A stretch of DNA of 64,000 bases, taken from Chenopodium formosanum (lineage: Eukaryota > Streptophyta > Magnoliopsida > Caryophyllales > Amaranthaceae). The position numbers were made by a program, and so were the translations under genes. Shown in pieces: positions 10,473-21,542 of this stretch; within the stretch, counting starts at the first letter, position 1, and each line of letters begins with the position of its first letter. The notes under the pieces are model-generated. The model searched no databases, had not been told where the DNA came from, and saw only the letters and a list, made by a program, of their open reading frames with translations. The DNA is taken from assembly GCA_024500155.1 (NCBI GenBank), contig CM044867.1, positions 14,025,632 through 14,089,631 on the forward strand. Direction: 5' to 3'.

Positions 10473-13400
10473 TCAAGGTGGTTGGAAAAGAATCATATTG
10501 TGGACAAGACCAACAAAAACTTTGTCAAAGTACTTCTTGAGCCGATGACCATTAACCTTAAACGATGAGGAGGAATCCAAAGGAGAAATTTCCACGGCAC
10601 CATTATCAAAAACATCCTTTACCAAGAACGGACCACTCCATCTTGACATGAGTTTCCCGGGGAACAACTTCATTCTAGAATTATAGAGGAGAACTTTGTC
10701 ACCTACACAAAACTCCTTTTTCTCAATTAACTTGTCATGAACCTCTTTGGATCGAGCTTTGTAAGTGCTTGCACAATCGTAGGCATCAAGTCTAAGTTCC
10801 TCTAATTCATGAAGGTCCAACCACCTCTTCTCTCCCGCACTTGCTAAGTCAAAGTTGATCATTTTGATAGCCCACATGGCACGATGTTCAAGCTCAACCG
10901 GGAGATGGCACGATTTGCCATAGACAAGGCGATATGGAGTGGTACCAATTGGTGTCTTGAAGGCCGTCCTATAAGCCCATAGAGCATCATCCAATTTGTC
11001 CGCCCAATCTTTTCTATTACGAGCAACCGTCTTCTCAAGAATAAGCTTGAGTTGACGATTTGAAACCTCAACTTGGCCACTCGTTTGAGGGTGATAGGGT
11101 AGCCCAAATCGTTGATGCACACCATGTTTCCTCAACAACTTTTGAAAGGCATTATGGACAAAATGAGATCCATTATCACTTATTACCGCCCTTGGGACAC
11201 CAAACCTTGGAAAAATGATCTTTTTGAATAGCTTCAATACAACCTTGTGATCATTTGTTGGGGAGGCGATGGCCTCAACCCATTTAGAAACATAGTCCAC
11301 CGCCACAAGAATATATTGATTCCCATATGAGGAGGGAAATGGTCCCATGAAGTCAATTCCCCACACATCAAACACCTCCAACTCAAGGATAGGTTGTTGT
11401 GGCATCTCATTTCGTTTGGAAATATTGTCAACCCGTTGACATTGGTCACATGATTTAACAAAGCCCCATGAATCCTTGAAGAGGTTAGGCCACCAAAAAC
11501 CACATTGAAGGACTTTAGTAGCGGTCTTGGAAACACCCATGTGTCCACCACTAGGGTCCGAGTGGCATATCTTCAAAACACTAGGCACCTCTTCATTTGG
11601 AACACAACGCCTAAGTAAACCATCAACCCCACGTTTGTATAAGATAGGCTCATCCCACAAATAGTGCCTTGCTTCTCTCTTGATTTTCCTCTTTTGATTC
11701 TTGGAGAACGAAGGTGGAAACTCCCCACATGCTAGAAAATTTACCAAATCGGCGTACCATGGGAGTTCCTTCACCTCTATGGCATACAAGAAATCATCAA
11801 GCATCTTATCTTCAATTGGCAAACCATCATCATGAATATGATCCCTTTCAAGGCGAGAAAGATGATCCGCCACTACATTCTCCGCACCCTTCTTATCCCT
11901 AATCTCAATCTCAAAAGCTTGTAGTTCAAGAACCCATCGAATCAACCTTGGCTTGGACTCTTTTTTGGCAAAGAGATACTTGAGGGCCGCATGATCCGTG
12001 AAGACTATGGTTTTGGAGCCCAACAAGTAGCACCGGAATTTCTCAAAAGAGTGCACAATAGCCAAAAACTCCTTCTCCGTTGTTGTGTAGTTCTTTTGAG
12101 CCCCATTGAGAGTCTTGGACATATAGTAAATGACATGAAGTTTCTTGTCTACTCGTTGTCCCAAAACACCTCCAATTGCCCAATCACTTGCATCACACAT
12201 CAACTCAAAAGGTAAGTCCCATCTTGGGCCTTGAACAATAGGAGTAGAGATTAGGGCCTTCTTCAATGTATCAAATGCCTTCAAGCATTTGTCATCAAAA
12301 TTGAACTCAACATCTTTTTGAAGAAGGTCATTAAGGGGCTTAGCAATGAGGGAGAAATCCTTGATGAACCGCCTATAAAAACCCGCATGACCAAGGAAAG
12401 ATCTTACTCCTTTGACATTTATTGGAGGTGGAAGCTTTTCTATCACATCAACTTTTGCCTTATCCACCTCAATGCCCTTGTGTGAAATCTTGTGCCCAAG
12501 CACAATCCCTTCCTCCACCATGAAGTGACACTTCTCCCAATTAAGTACCAAGTTGACCTTTTCACATCTCTCTAGGCACCTCTCAAGATTCTTGAGGCAT
12601 TCTTCAAAAGAAACACCTCCCACGGAAAAATCATCCATGAAGACCTCCATTTCTTCTTCAAGCATGTCCCCAAAAATGCTCATCATACACCTTTGAAAGG
12701 TTGCCGGAGCATTACACAATCCAAAGGGCATTCTTCGATATGCAAAAGTACCATAGGGGCATGTGAAGGTTGTCTTTTCTTGATCTTCGGGATGAATTGG
12801 AATTTGAAAGAATCCCGAGTATCCATCAAGGAAGCAATAGAACCTGTGCCTAGTCAACCTTTCAAGCATTTGGTCAATAAAAGGGAGAGGGAAGTGATCC
12901 TTTTTGGTTGATGTGTTTAGACGTCTATAGTCTATACACATCCTCCAACCGGTGACCGTTCTAGTTGGAATGAGCTCACCTCTCTCATTCTCAACAACGG
13001 TCATACCCCCCTTCTTAGGAACGACATGCACGGGGGAGACCCACCTTGAGCTTGAAATGGGGAATATGATTCCCGCATTCAAGAGCTTGGTGATCTCTTT
13101 CTTAACTACTTCTCCCATTTGGGGATGTAGTTTCCGTTGTCGTTCAATGGAAGGAAGGGCGCCTTCCTCAAGTGTTATGTGGTGTTGGCACAAAGCGGGG
13201 CTTATACCTTTAAGGTCATCAATTGTGTACCCCAAAGCACTTTGGTGTTTTCTCAAAACACCACATAACGCTTGAGCTTGGCTTTCGCTTAAGGATGCAC
13301 TTACAATCACGGGGTAAGTAGAATGAGGGCCCAAGAATTCATACCTAAGGTGTGATGGTAGAGGTTTGAGCTCTACCATAGGCACACCATTACCTTCATG

Positions 13401-16220
13401 TGATATGGTTGCTTGCAAAGTTTCTTTGCTTGAAATTCCAAAGCATGATTGCTCATCCACATCCTCCACACTTCCATCAAGCAATTCCTCATAGAAATTC
13501 ATCTCCTTGCATGAAGCACCTACCTTATCTTTGTTCAACAAAACATTCTCAAGAGCATCGTTAGAAGTGAGCAAGTGCTCATGCATGGAGGATACAACAA
13601 CATCAAGGGAATCAATCATCATACAATTTTCCAAAGAGGAACATGGATATTTCATGCTTTCATTCAAATCAAATTCAATAATCTCTTCTCCCACCTTAAG
13701 GGAGATCTTTGCATTTCTCACATCAATCATAGCTCCCGAGGTAGCAAGAAAGGGTCTACCTAAAATGATTGGAATGGTAGCATCCTCATCCATTTCAAGA
13801 ACAACAAAATCAACCGGAAACACAAACTTCCCTACCCTCAAAGGAACATCTTCTACTTTACCTTTTGGAAATTTGATAGACCTATCCGCTAATTGCAAGG
13901 TAATGTTAGAAGGTAGAAGTTCCCCCAACTCAAGTCTTTGATAAACCGAATATGGCATTAGGCTCACACTAGCTCCCAAGTCACATAAGGCATTATCAAT
14001 TTGCATTTTGTTGATTGCACAAGGGATGGAGAAGTTTCCGGGATCTTTCAACTTGGGTGGCATTTTGTTCATGATGATAGCACTACAATTTTCGGTCAAG
14101 TTGATTGTTTCCACAACCTCACAAGTTCTTCTCCCACTCAAAATGTCCTTGAGGAATTTGGCATAGTTTGGCATTTGGTTAATCACATCGGTAAAAGGTA
14201 GAGAAAGGTGAAGTTGTTTTAACATGTCAATAAATCTCCCAAATTGTTCATCCAATTTGTGTCTCATGAATTTTTGTGGATAGGGGAGTTTAGGTCTCAC
14301 AATCTCTTTCTCTCCTCTCACCTCTCTAGGTGTCTCAACAACTACTTCATCCAAAGATGCCTTTCTTGCCTCATCCTCAACCAAAATCTCCCTAGGAGCC
14401 TCCTTGTCTACACCACTTCTAGGCAATACCTCCTCAAGAACCTTTCCACTCCTAGTAACAATAGCATTCACAGATTTCTTTGGGTCAAGGCCTTGGGAAG
14501 GTAGGGAAGAAGGGCTAGCATGATCTTTCAAGGCATTAGCAAGTTGAGAGATTTGGTTTTCAAGCATTTTGTTATGAGTCATCATTTCATTGAATTTTTT
14601 ATCGCTCACGGCCATGTATGTGTTCAACAACTTGGTTTGATTCTCAATTATCTCTTCCAAATTAGTCCTAGGTGAAGAGGGTTGAGAATAGGAACTTTCC
14701 CCTTGAGTTTTTGGAGCAAACCCGGGTGGGGGGCCTCTTTGAGAATTATTTTGAAAATTGCCCCGACCTTGGTTGTTCCAACTACTCCTATTTTGGTTTT
14801 GGCCAAAATTTTGATTATGGTTCCCACCACCTTGATTATGGTTCCCACTACCTTGGTTATGATTTCCATAACCTTGGTTTTGAGAACCATAACTTTGGCC
14901 TTGGTTACCATAATATTGGCCTTGATTTTGGCCACTATAACCTTGGCCATTATAGCTACCACGGGAACCTTGGTTCCCTTGGTTTCTATAACCACCGCCT
15001 TGGTTATAGTTGTCAAAATTGTTTTGGCCTTGGAAGTTCCTATTCCATTGACCCCTTTGGTTTTCAAACCGTTGACCATTATTATTTGACACATAGTTCA
15101 CATGTTCACTTTCTTGGTTATCAAAGTCATCAACACATTCATTAGGACAAACACTAGAATCATGATCATACGAACCACATGCATCACAAAACAAACAACC
15201 CAAAGGCATGTTATGCGAAGAGGGAGGGGGTTGAGAGTTAGAAGGAGTACCTCTCCCCTTAAATTGGGAGGGAAGATTAGAAGCTTGAGAAGAGGAAGGA
15301 GTGCTCTCCAACTTTGCCTTTATTGCGGTGACCTCTTTCCCTAAGTTTGTCATTTGAGAGGAAAGGTTGTTGATTGCATTGAGATGGTCCACCGAATACA
15401 ATGAAGATTGTTTGCTTGAAGAGTCCCTCTCTCCATCTTGCCAATCCCTATAATAATTCACCACATCCTCAATTATGTCCACAACCTCTTCTTCGGTTTT
15501 GTTCATGATAGGGCCCCCGGCCCCTCCATCAAGGCATGACTTGCCTTGGGGACTTAAACCGCCATAGAAGATTTGGATCACTTGGTATGTGGGAATTCCA
15601 TGATGAGGGCACTCCCTTTGATACTCTTTGAATCTCTCCCATGCTTCGTAAAGGCTTTCGCTCGGCCTTTGCTTGAACCCTTGAATCAAGGCTCTTGCCT
15701 CCGCCGTCTTCTTTTGGGGGTAGAAGCGGGACAAGAAAGCCTTTGTGACATCGTCCCAAGTTCTCAAGGAGTTAGGCTTCACTTCCTTGTCTAGCCATTC
15801 CAAGGATCTTCCAATTAGAGAGAAAGGGAACAACTTGAGGCGGATAAATTCTTGAGAAACCCCATTGACTTTAATGGTATTGCAATATTTTTCAAATTCT
15901 TTCAAATGGTTCAATGGGCTCTCATTCTTAGCCCCACTATATTGCCTTCTCTCGATCAAGGTGATCATCACCGGACGGATTTCGAAGTCATTTGCCGGAG
16001 TAGTGGGAGGAGCTATTCCACTTTCAAATCTATAAGCTCCGGGGACTCCAAGCTCCTTCAAGGCTAGTCTAGGATGTTCACCCATTCCTTGTCCTTCTTG
16101 AATTTCTTCCTCACTTGAAGAGCTATAAGCCAAGGATCTAATATCCGCTCTTCTTCTTGAAATAGTCCTTTCTATTTCCGGATCAAGGGGAAGAAGGGGA
16201 CGAACACGGGTTCTGTGCAT
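10473..16220 (-). CDS. Athila Gag-Pol polyprotein (1915 aa, intact)
   Basis: A single uninterrupted frame. I take the first ATG (16220, MHRTRVRPLLPLDPEIERT). Upstream in-frame codons include only a TTG start. Domains in order: retrotransposon gag domain about 80-235; CCHC zinc knuckle CDACGSYDHDSSVC about 344-357; a Gly/Asn/Gln-rich linker about 370-500; aspartic protease with DLGAS near 747 (D-L-G rather than D-T-G, common in plant Ty3 elements); reverse transcriptase with FMDD near 1194; RNase H with MCDASDWAIGG near 1338; integrase with the HHCC zinc site near 1550, catalytic Asp in WGIDFMGP near 1620 and ISDNGSHF near 1682. No chromodomain. The polyprotein would build the virus-like particle, copy the RNA and insert the cDNA. 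All key residues I can see are present, so this copy may be coding-competent for gag-pol. Confidence 0.95.
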   Translation of the reverse strand: MHRTRVRPLLPLDPEIERTISRRRADIRSLAYSSSSEEEIQEGQGMGEHPRLALKELGVPGAYRFESGIAPPTTPANDFEIRPVMITLIERRQYSGAKNESPLNHLKEFEKYCNTIKVNGVSQEFIRLKLFPFSLIGRSLEWLDKEVKPNSLRTWDDVTKAFLSRFYPQKKTAEARALIQGFKQRPSESLYEAWERFKEYQRECPHHGIPTYQVIQIFYGGLSPQGKSCLDGGAGGPIMNKTEEEVVDIIEDVVNYYRDWQDGERDSSSKQSSLYSVDHLNAINNLSSQMTNLGKEVTAIKAKLESTPSSSQASNLPSQFKGRGTPSNSQPPPSSHNMPLGCLFCDACGSYDHDSSVCPNECVDDFDNQESEHVNYVSNNNGQRFENQRGQWNRNFQGQNNFDNYNQGGGYRNQGNQGSRGSYNGQGYSGQNQGQYYGNQGQSYGSQNQGYGNHNQGSGNHNQGGGNHNQNFGQNQNRSSWNNQGRGNFQNNSQRGPPPGFAPKTQGESSYSQPSSPRTNLEEIIENQTKLLNTYMAVSDKKFNEMMTHNKMLENQISQLANALKDHASPSSLPSQGLDPKKSVNAIVTRSGKVLEEVLPRSGVDKEAPREILVEDEARKASLDEVVVETPREVRGEKEIVRPKLPYPQKFMRHKLDEQFGRFIDMLKQLHLSLPFTDVINQMPNYAKFLKDILSGRRTCEVVETINLTENCSAIIMNKMPPKLKDPGNFSIPCAINKMQIDNALCDLGASVSLMPYSVYQRLELGELLPSNITLQLADRSIKFPKGKVEDVPLRVGKFVFPVDFVVLEMDEDATIPIILGRPFLATSGAMIDVRNAKISLKVGEEIIEFDLNESMKYPCSSLENCMMIDSLDVVVSSMHEHLLTSNDALENVLLNKDKVGASCKEMNFYEELLDGSVEDVDEQSCFGISSKETLQATISHEGNGVPMVELKPLPSHLRYEFLGPHSTYPVIVSASLSESQAQALCGVLRKHQSALGYTIDDLKGISPALCQHHITLEEGALPSIERQRKLHPQMGEVVKKEITKLLNAGIIFPISSSRWVSPVHVVPKKGGMTVVENERGELIPTRTVTGWRMCIDYRRLNTSTKKDHFPLPFIDQMLERLTRHRFYCFLDGYSGFFQIPIHPEDQEKTTFTCPYGTFAYRRMPFGLCNAPATFQRCMMSIFGDMLEEEMEVFMDDFSVGGVSFEECLKNLERCLERCEKVNLVLNWEKCHFMVEEGIVLGHKISHKGIEVDKAKVDVIEKLPPPINVKGVRSFLGHAGFYRRFIKDFSLIAKPLNDLLQKDVEFNFDDKCLKAFDTLKKALISTPIVQGPRWDLPFELMCDASDWAIGGVLGQRVDKKLHVIYYMSKTLNGAQKNYTTTEKEFLAIVHSFEKFRCYLLGSKTIVFTDHAALKYLFAKKESKPRLIRWVLELQAFEIEIRDKKGAENVVADHLSRLERDHIHDDGLPIEDKMLDDFLYAIEVKELPWYADLVNFLACGEFPPSFSKNQKRKIKREARHYLWDEPILYKRGVDGLLRRCVPNEEVPSVLKICHSDPSGGHMGVSKTATKVLQCGFWWPNLFKDSWGFVKSCDQCQRVDNISKRNEMPQQPILELEVFDVWGIDFMGPFPSSYGNQYILVAVDYVSKWVEAIASPTNDHKVVLKLFKKIIFPRFGVPRAVISDNGSHFVHNAFQKLLRKHGVHQRFGLPYHPQTSGQVEVSNRQLKLILEKTVARNRKDWADKLDDALWAYRTAFKTPIGTTPYRLVYGKSCHLPVELEHRAMWAIKMINFDLASAGEKRWLDLHELEELRLDAYDCASTYKARSKEVHDKLIEKKEFCVGDKVLLYNSRMKLFPGKLMSRWSGPFLVKDVFDNGAVEISPLDSSSSFKVNGHRLKKYFDKVFVGLVHNMILFQPP

Positions 16221-16340
16221 GCAAAAACTCAAACAACAATATTAGTAGCACGGCTACAAGTGTAGCCTAAAGAAACAAAATCTTTGTTTTTTTTTTAAAT
16301 TGAAGTAGACTCAACAACAAAAGCTAAGCACCAAATGCAT

Positions 16341-16358
16341 TCCCCGGCAACGGCGCCA
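16341..16358 (-). other. Athila primer-binding site (tRNA-Asp)
   Basis: The plus strand reads TCCCCGGCAACGGCGCCA, the 3' end of plant tRNA-Asp including CCA. The minus strand therefore has the complementary primer site, three bases from the 5' LTR. Confidence 0.9.
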
Positions 16359-16361
16359 TTT

Positions 16362-17982
16362 TGACAAGGGAAAAATGCATGTCGTTCCTACCCTTTCCCC
16401 TAGCCAAACTAAATTTGTAAACACCTAACCAACCTTATATGAATATAGGGTAAGTTAAGGATCGATCCCAAGGGAATGCAATGATGAAAACTTAAGTCTA
16501 AGTCAAGCTACCTCGGAGATGGGAATGAGATATTGGTTGGTACTAAATGAACTAAATCAAAAGTCTAAACACTAGGGAGATGGGTTCCACATGCAAAACC
16601 AATGATAATGCTAGATTAAAACTCATTCAATTAGTTCAAATGATTGCAATGGACAAACAATAGTAGCAATCAAGAGAGTTCAATTACTATCTCCTATAGG
16701 CCAATCTAGTGGTCACTATGAAAGGCAAACCAAGAAGAAACATAAACAAACTCTATCAATTAAAGCAACTTTTAATTCAATTGGTCATGTCATTAAGAGT
16801 TGCAATGCAATCTAGATTAATCTTATAGGGTGATCAATCCTAGTCTAATCAATCTCATGCAAAACCATGTCAACCAAATTAATTGCAACAAATCAACCAA
16901 TCAAGAGCTTCAACTAGCATTTCCATCAATCAAACATGCTTCCCCCCTTCCCTAGCAACTAGATTACTCACTAAACATGATGAAATTCAAGAACAAATAA
17001 CTAGAAATTGCATTGATCAACATTCTAAATCAAAATCCAAAAGAAATCAAAATATTCAATATTATCTCAATCTAATTCCAAGAAAATCAAACATCAAACA
17101 AAAGGAACAAATAACAAGTAAGTAAAGATTAAGGAAAGAAGAAGATCTCACTAAAAATTGATGAAGAAATCCAAACTTGATTGATCAATTGTTGAGTTAC
17201 AAATCCAAGCTAAAAAGTTCTCTCTATCTTCTCTCTAATTTCTCTCTCTAAAATTAAGCTAACGAAAATTATCTAAAAGTTAGTTTTTAAAAGGAAATAC
17301 AACTCTATTTATAAACAAAGAGGAAATCCGGCAGTTCCGCGGTCTCTCCCGATGCACCCGCGCCCGCGGAAAAATGGGTACGGAACCCTCCGCGGCCATC
17401 TGGGCAGAACCCGCGCCCGCGGCATCAGGGGCCCGCGCCCGCGGGTAGAAGTCCCGCGCCCGCGGCCAAGCTCCCTGCTCCCAAAGGCAGATCAGGGGGC
17501 CGCGGTCTCTCCGAGTGGAGAGACCTCTCCACTTTGCCCGCGCCCGCGGGAAGCCCTCGGGGCAACCGCGGGGAGTTCCTGCCAGAATTTTGGCAAATCT
17601 TCTCCAAAGGACCCGCGCCCGCGGCTGATGACCCGCGCCCGCGGCCTGCAGCAAATCCTTAGAGACCTCTCCGAGGTCTCTCCAAGGTCTCTCTAAGCCC
17701 TCTCTTGCCCAATGGTTCCTCCTTGCTTGATCATTGAAGTCCCGAATTGTATCCTTTGCCAAGGTAAAACTCTCAATACCTACACAAGCAAACAAAAGAA
17801 GGAAATAAAAGGGAAAAAGTGCAAAATAAAGGAAAACACGATAAAAATACGAGAAACAAAGAGAAAAGAGGAAAAGGGAGAAACTAAAAGAAAAAGAACC
17901 AAAACTAAGAGAAGAAAGTAACAAAAAGGGAAAGAAAAGACCTAAAACACTACCCTATGAGTGCCATAAATGACACTCATCA
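16362..17982 (-). repeat. Athila 5' LTR (1621 bp)
   Basis: Same length and ends as the LTR at 3350-4970. I see about five substitutions (for example near 16752, 16793, 17263 and 17725). The offset between the two LTRs is exactly 13012 bp. It is followed by the second ATAAA (17983-17987). Confidence 0.95.
17305..17660 (-). promoter_or_regulatory. Athila LTR promoter: GC-box cluster plus TATA
   Basis: On the minus strand seven CCCGCGCCCGCGG-type palindromic motifs (17644-17357) and two CCGCGGTCTCTCC-type motifs lead straight into TATAAATAG (17313-17305), the last motif ending about 45 bp upstream of it. The order fits an upstream activating cluster and a core promoter. Extreme CpG density makes it a likely methylation target. 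Confidence 0.6.
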
Positions 17983-18291
17983 ATAAATTCCATAACAATT
18001 AGCACTAGCAGACGCAAGGGTGTTCAACTTTAAGGATTATGTCGCGTCACCTTCTATCCTCCTTGGAGATGTTTGAGACAAGCGGGCCAGCTCCAACGAC
18101 TCCTAGAGCTTCATGAGCTTCCAGCGGTACCTTGTACCACCTATGAGATTGGTAATGTGGAAGCTCTTAGGGCATCATCTCGTGTATGGCAATTTGCACG
18201 AACGATCTTTGCGTTTACAGTCTTTGAGAACGATGTTCCAACCCCATCCTACACAACATGGTTGTTGGAAGACCTCGAGGGTGATGCTTGA
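17983..18291 (+). pseudogene. Tat-1 antisense accessory gene, 3' part
   Basis: Continuation of the gene interrupted at 3349. Removing the Athila element and one ATAAA copy restores a frame running ...DVEWIISFLNIN across the junction. The last ~72 codons (18073-18291) form a clean frame ending LLEDLEGDA and TGA. Further small frame changes exist between 17990 and 18073. The gene ends about 400 bp before the convergent pol fragment on the other strand. Confidence 0.6.
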
Positions 18292-18696
18292 ATCAATCCT
18301 TATTAGAATTTCCTTATTGTAATTCAATACTTGTACTTGTGTTTCCTTTGTCTATGTATTTTCTATTCCAAAAGAAAAATCGTATCCGAAGGGGTTGGTC
18401 TTTAGGGTATGGTGTATGTGGTTGTTGTTTTCATGGTTACAAGTGGATGTAATCTCGTTAAAAAGCAAGAGAGTTTGCGTTAAAAAAAAAGTTTATTTGT
18501 TGTAATCATATTTTGCTAAGTATTGACTTGATCATGATCTTTTAATAATAATGAATATTTCTACATGACCATTAAGCATGCAAGGCAAACATGAATGAAA
18601 TCTAAACTTTAACATGATACACATAACTATCTAAAGCTAGTAGGAGATTCAAGTTTTTTTTTTTTTTCGAAACCCACAAATACAATACTGTGCCAA
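18292..18696. other. Spacer between convergent Tat-1 accessory gene and pol
   Basis: No coding potential is recognised. It contains a 14-base T run at 18655-18668 and a short A run near 18482. It would hold the 3' ends of two converging transcripts. Confidence 0.5.
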
Positions 18697-20545
18697 TCAA
18701 GCATAATACTTTTTTAACTGATCAAGATTGGTGAAATGAACAAATTCATTTCCATCAAGATCCATCAATTTTACTGCTCCCGCTGGTGTAAGATGTTTGA
18801 CCAAGAAGGGACCAGACCAGTTTGGCTTGAACTTTCCACGTGGATCATGAATCGGTGCTCGATTTTCTTTAAGTACCAAATCTCCTTCTTGGATATTCCT
18901 TTCCCTGACCTTTTTATTAAAAGCACGAGCAATGCGTCTTTGACTAATTTTAATGTTGTGAAGGGCTTGTAACCTTCGTTCACTTGCCAAAGAAAGTTCA
19001 TCATATCGTTCTTTAAACCATTGTTCTTCAGATATCTCGCTTTCATTCATTACGCAAAGCGATTGAATCTCCGTTTCGATTGGAAGAAGCGGATCCATTC
19101 CATATACCAAAGAATATGGAGTAGTCCCAATTGGTGTTCGAATGGAAATTATGTATCCCCAAAGTGCATAGGGAAGTTTATCAGGCCATTATCGAGCTCT
19201 AGCTATCTGTCATTTTGGCGATTATTGTCTTGATGGTTTTGTTAGCTACTTCAACAACTCCATTGGTTTGAGGACGATATGGTGATGATTGGTGATGTCT
19301 GATTTTGTACTTCTCAAGGGTTTCTTTGAGATGGCCTTCAAACTGTGAGCCATTGTCGGAAATAATTTCAAAAGGTATCCCATACCGACAGATAATGTTA
19401 TTGATTACAAATTTTGAAACTTGTTTTGCCCCTAGTTTCGAATATGATGATGCATTTACCCATTTCAAAAAGTAATCGACCGCAACCAATATATATTGAT
19501 GCCCGTTCGAAGCTTTCGGATGTATTTGCCCAATGATATCTATGCCCCAGCTGGAAAAAGGCCATGGTGAAGTAAAGTTATTTAGGCTAACTGGCGGCAT
19601 ATGATTAAGGTTTGCAAATAGCTGACATTTTTTGCATGTTCGTACGAAATGGATGCAATCACTTTCCAAAGTGGTCCAATAATACGCTGCTCGCAGAATC
19701 TTCCGAGCAAGCATTCGTCCATTCATATGAGGCCCACATTCTCCTTCATGTACCTCTTCCATGATCCTTTGTGTCCGCTCCCCATCGATGCACAATTGCA
19801 AATTTCCATCATAACTTTTATGATACAACAAACCTTTCAATATTGTGAAATGGGAAGCTAGCCTGCGAATAGCCAACTGATCCTTCTTGTGACTTCCTTT
19901 AGGATATTCTCCATCGATTAAATACTTCTTAACATCAGTATACCAAGCATCCTCATTATATTCTTGGGTCAATAAAGCAATTGTTGGTTCAAAATTAACC
20001 ACTGGAATTTCTTTTTCTACAATTGTTACTGACTGTACCTTCACATCATCGTCCCAAGTTAAATTTACCGCCAGATTTGCTAAAGCATCGGTGAAACTGT
20101 TTTGTTCGCGAGGGCGGTGTTTAAACTCTATTTCTTCAAAGAATGGGATAAATTGTTGAAGATACTCCATGTACATTTGCAACCTTTCGTCCCGAGCTTT
20201 CCAAGCTCCAATAGTCTGGGAAATTATGAGAAAAGAATCACCGTACACCGTGAGCTTCTTTGCACCAGCTGCTAATGCTGCTTTGATTCCATAGATGCAG
20301 GCTTCATATTCAGCCGTGTTATTTGTTGTTGGAAAACTAAGCTTCACAGCGAAGGGAATATGTACTCCATAAGGATCGATCAATAATACTCCTGCACCAT
20401 TGCCCCTCCTGTTAGAGGCTCCATCGAAATACATCTTCCATTGTGACGTACTAAGACAAAAAATATGTTCATCTGGAAAATCATCATCAAATTCATCACC
20501 CGATATAGGTCCATCAGCCAAAGCTTCAGACATAATATATACCCC
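18697..20545 (-). pseudogene. Tat-1 pol fragment: second RNase H plus integrase
   Basis: A minus-strand frame from about 20545 to 19199 contains the archaeal-type second RNase H typical of the Tat/Ogre lineage (WKMYFDGASNRRGNGAGVLL). It continues into the integrase zinc site (HMNGRMLARKIL...CKKCQ), WGIDIIGQIHP and ISDNGSQF. A stop/frame disruption near 19110-19200 separates the last part (GMDPLLPIETEIQSL ... LDQLKKYYA, stop at 18697). Reverse transcriptase, protease and gag are missing. The sequence breaks off just before the second RNase H at about 20545-20570 and meets the 5' region of an oppositely oriented Tat element. Confidence 0.9.
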
Positions 20546-20721
20546 ATCATTTTTTTTAAAAACATAAAGTCAAGTCAATTAGAGTCAAATATTAAAACAA
20601 ATATGGTTTAAATTACAGCGCGTGGTCAAGAAAGGAAGGGCGTCTAATCAAGGACAACACTTTCGTTCAAGTCTTACTTTTCGACAAACCAATCGTTAGG
20701 AAAAGAAAGGCTAAGAAGGCA

Positions 20722-21540
20722 ATGGCTAGTCAAGAAGAACTTAATGAAGTTAGGGGACAGGTAGCCAACTTGGCTGAGATGCTGCAAAACCTATCACTGC
20801 AAATCAACAACCCTGAGAAACAAAAACAAATGGACCTAATCCAGGAAAGTTTGGGCAAGCTATCCAATGATTTCAGATTTCAAGAGATTAGCTCTCAAGG
20901 GGTCTCGGTGGATAAGGATCTCCTTCCACAAAAGTTCAATCCTAACGACATCCCTAAGTTTAAGGCTATGGACAATCCTTACTTTCATTTAAGGGCTTTT
21001 GAAACTGTAATGGGTATTAAAGGAATAGATAGGAAAGCTTTCCATTCTGTATTCTCATTATCTTTAGAAGCTATATGCCAACAGTGGTACTTTTCGCTTG
21101 ATAAAGAAAAGACCTCTAGTTGGGAATCTATTGTGACCGCTTTCATTGAAAGATATAAATGCAACATACAAGTTGAAACCGATCACAGTGAATTAGAAAT
21201 GCTGAAATAGAAAGAAAATGAAGGTTTTACCTCCTTTTTCAATAAATGGAGGGAAACCACTGCAAAAATGGTTGAAGTGCCTAGTGAAAAGGAATCCGTT
21301 AGGATGTTCATTAAGAACCTTCAAGAGAAGTATTCCAAACACTTAAAATACCAAAACAACCTAAACACGTTCAAAGCAGTATATGACATTGGGATTAACA
21401 TTGAGGATGACCTCACTAAACAAAAGCTTGCTAATAATAGCCAAGTATTGGCTGGAAAAACAAGAAGAACGACAATCCTTCTTCATCCAAATCTACCCAC
21501 TCAAATAATGTCAATACTTTTCCCCTTAATGAAGTACTAG
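20722..21540 (+). pseudogene. Tat-2 gag, N-terminal part, one in-frame stop and a frameshift
   Basis: Starts MASQEELNEVRGQVANLAEM with a predicted coiled-coil-like N-terminus. The core gag block (FNPNDIPKFKAMDNPYFHLR ... WYFSLDKEKTSSWESI) follows. An in-frame TAG at 21208-21210 breaks it, and reading resumes in the same frame to 21540. The gag then continues in another frame, the shift lying at about 21460-21480. Confidence 0.85.
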
Positions 21541-21542
21541 CA

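Larger units (their letters stand above)
3350..17982 (-). mobile_element. Complete Athila-like Ty3/gypsy retrotransposon, 14.6 kb
   Basis: All structural parts are visible in minus-strand order: 5' LTR (17982-16362), tRNA-Asp primer site (16358-16341), gag-pol (16220-10473), a second gene in the env position (9219-7452), a long untranslated 3' part, polypurine tract (4980-4971) and 3' LTR (4970-3350). The RNase H-integrase order, lack of a chromodomain, tRNA-Asp primer, large size and ORF-1-type extra gene place it in the Athila lineage. By eye the LTRs differ at about five of 1621 positions with no indel, so insertion was recent. At a commonly used plant rate this is of order 0.1 million years. 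It is inserted in the accessory gene of Tat-1. Confidence 0.95.
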
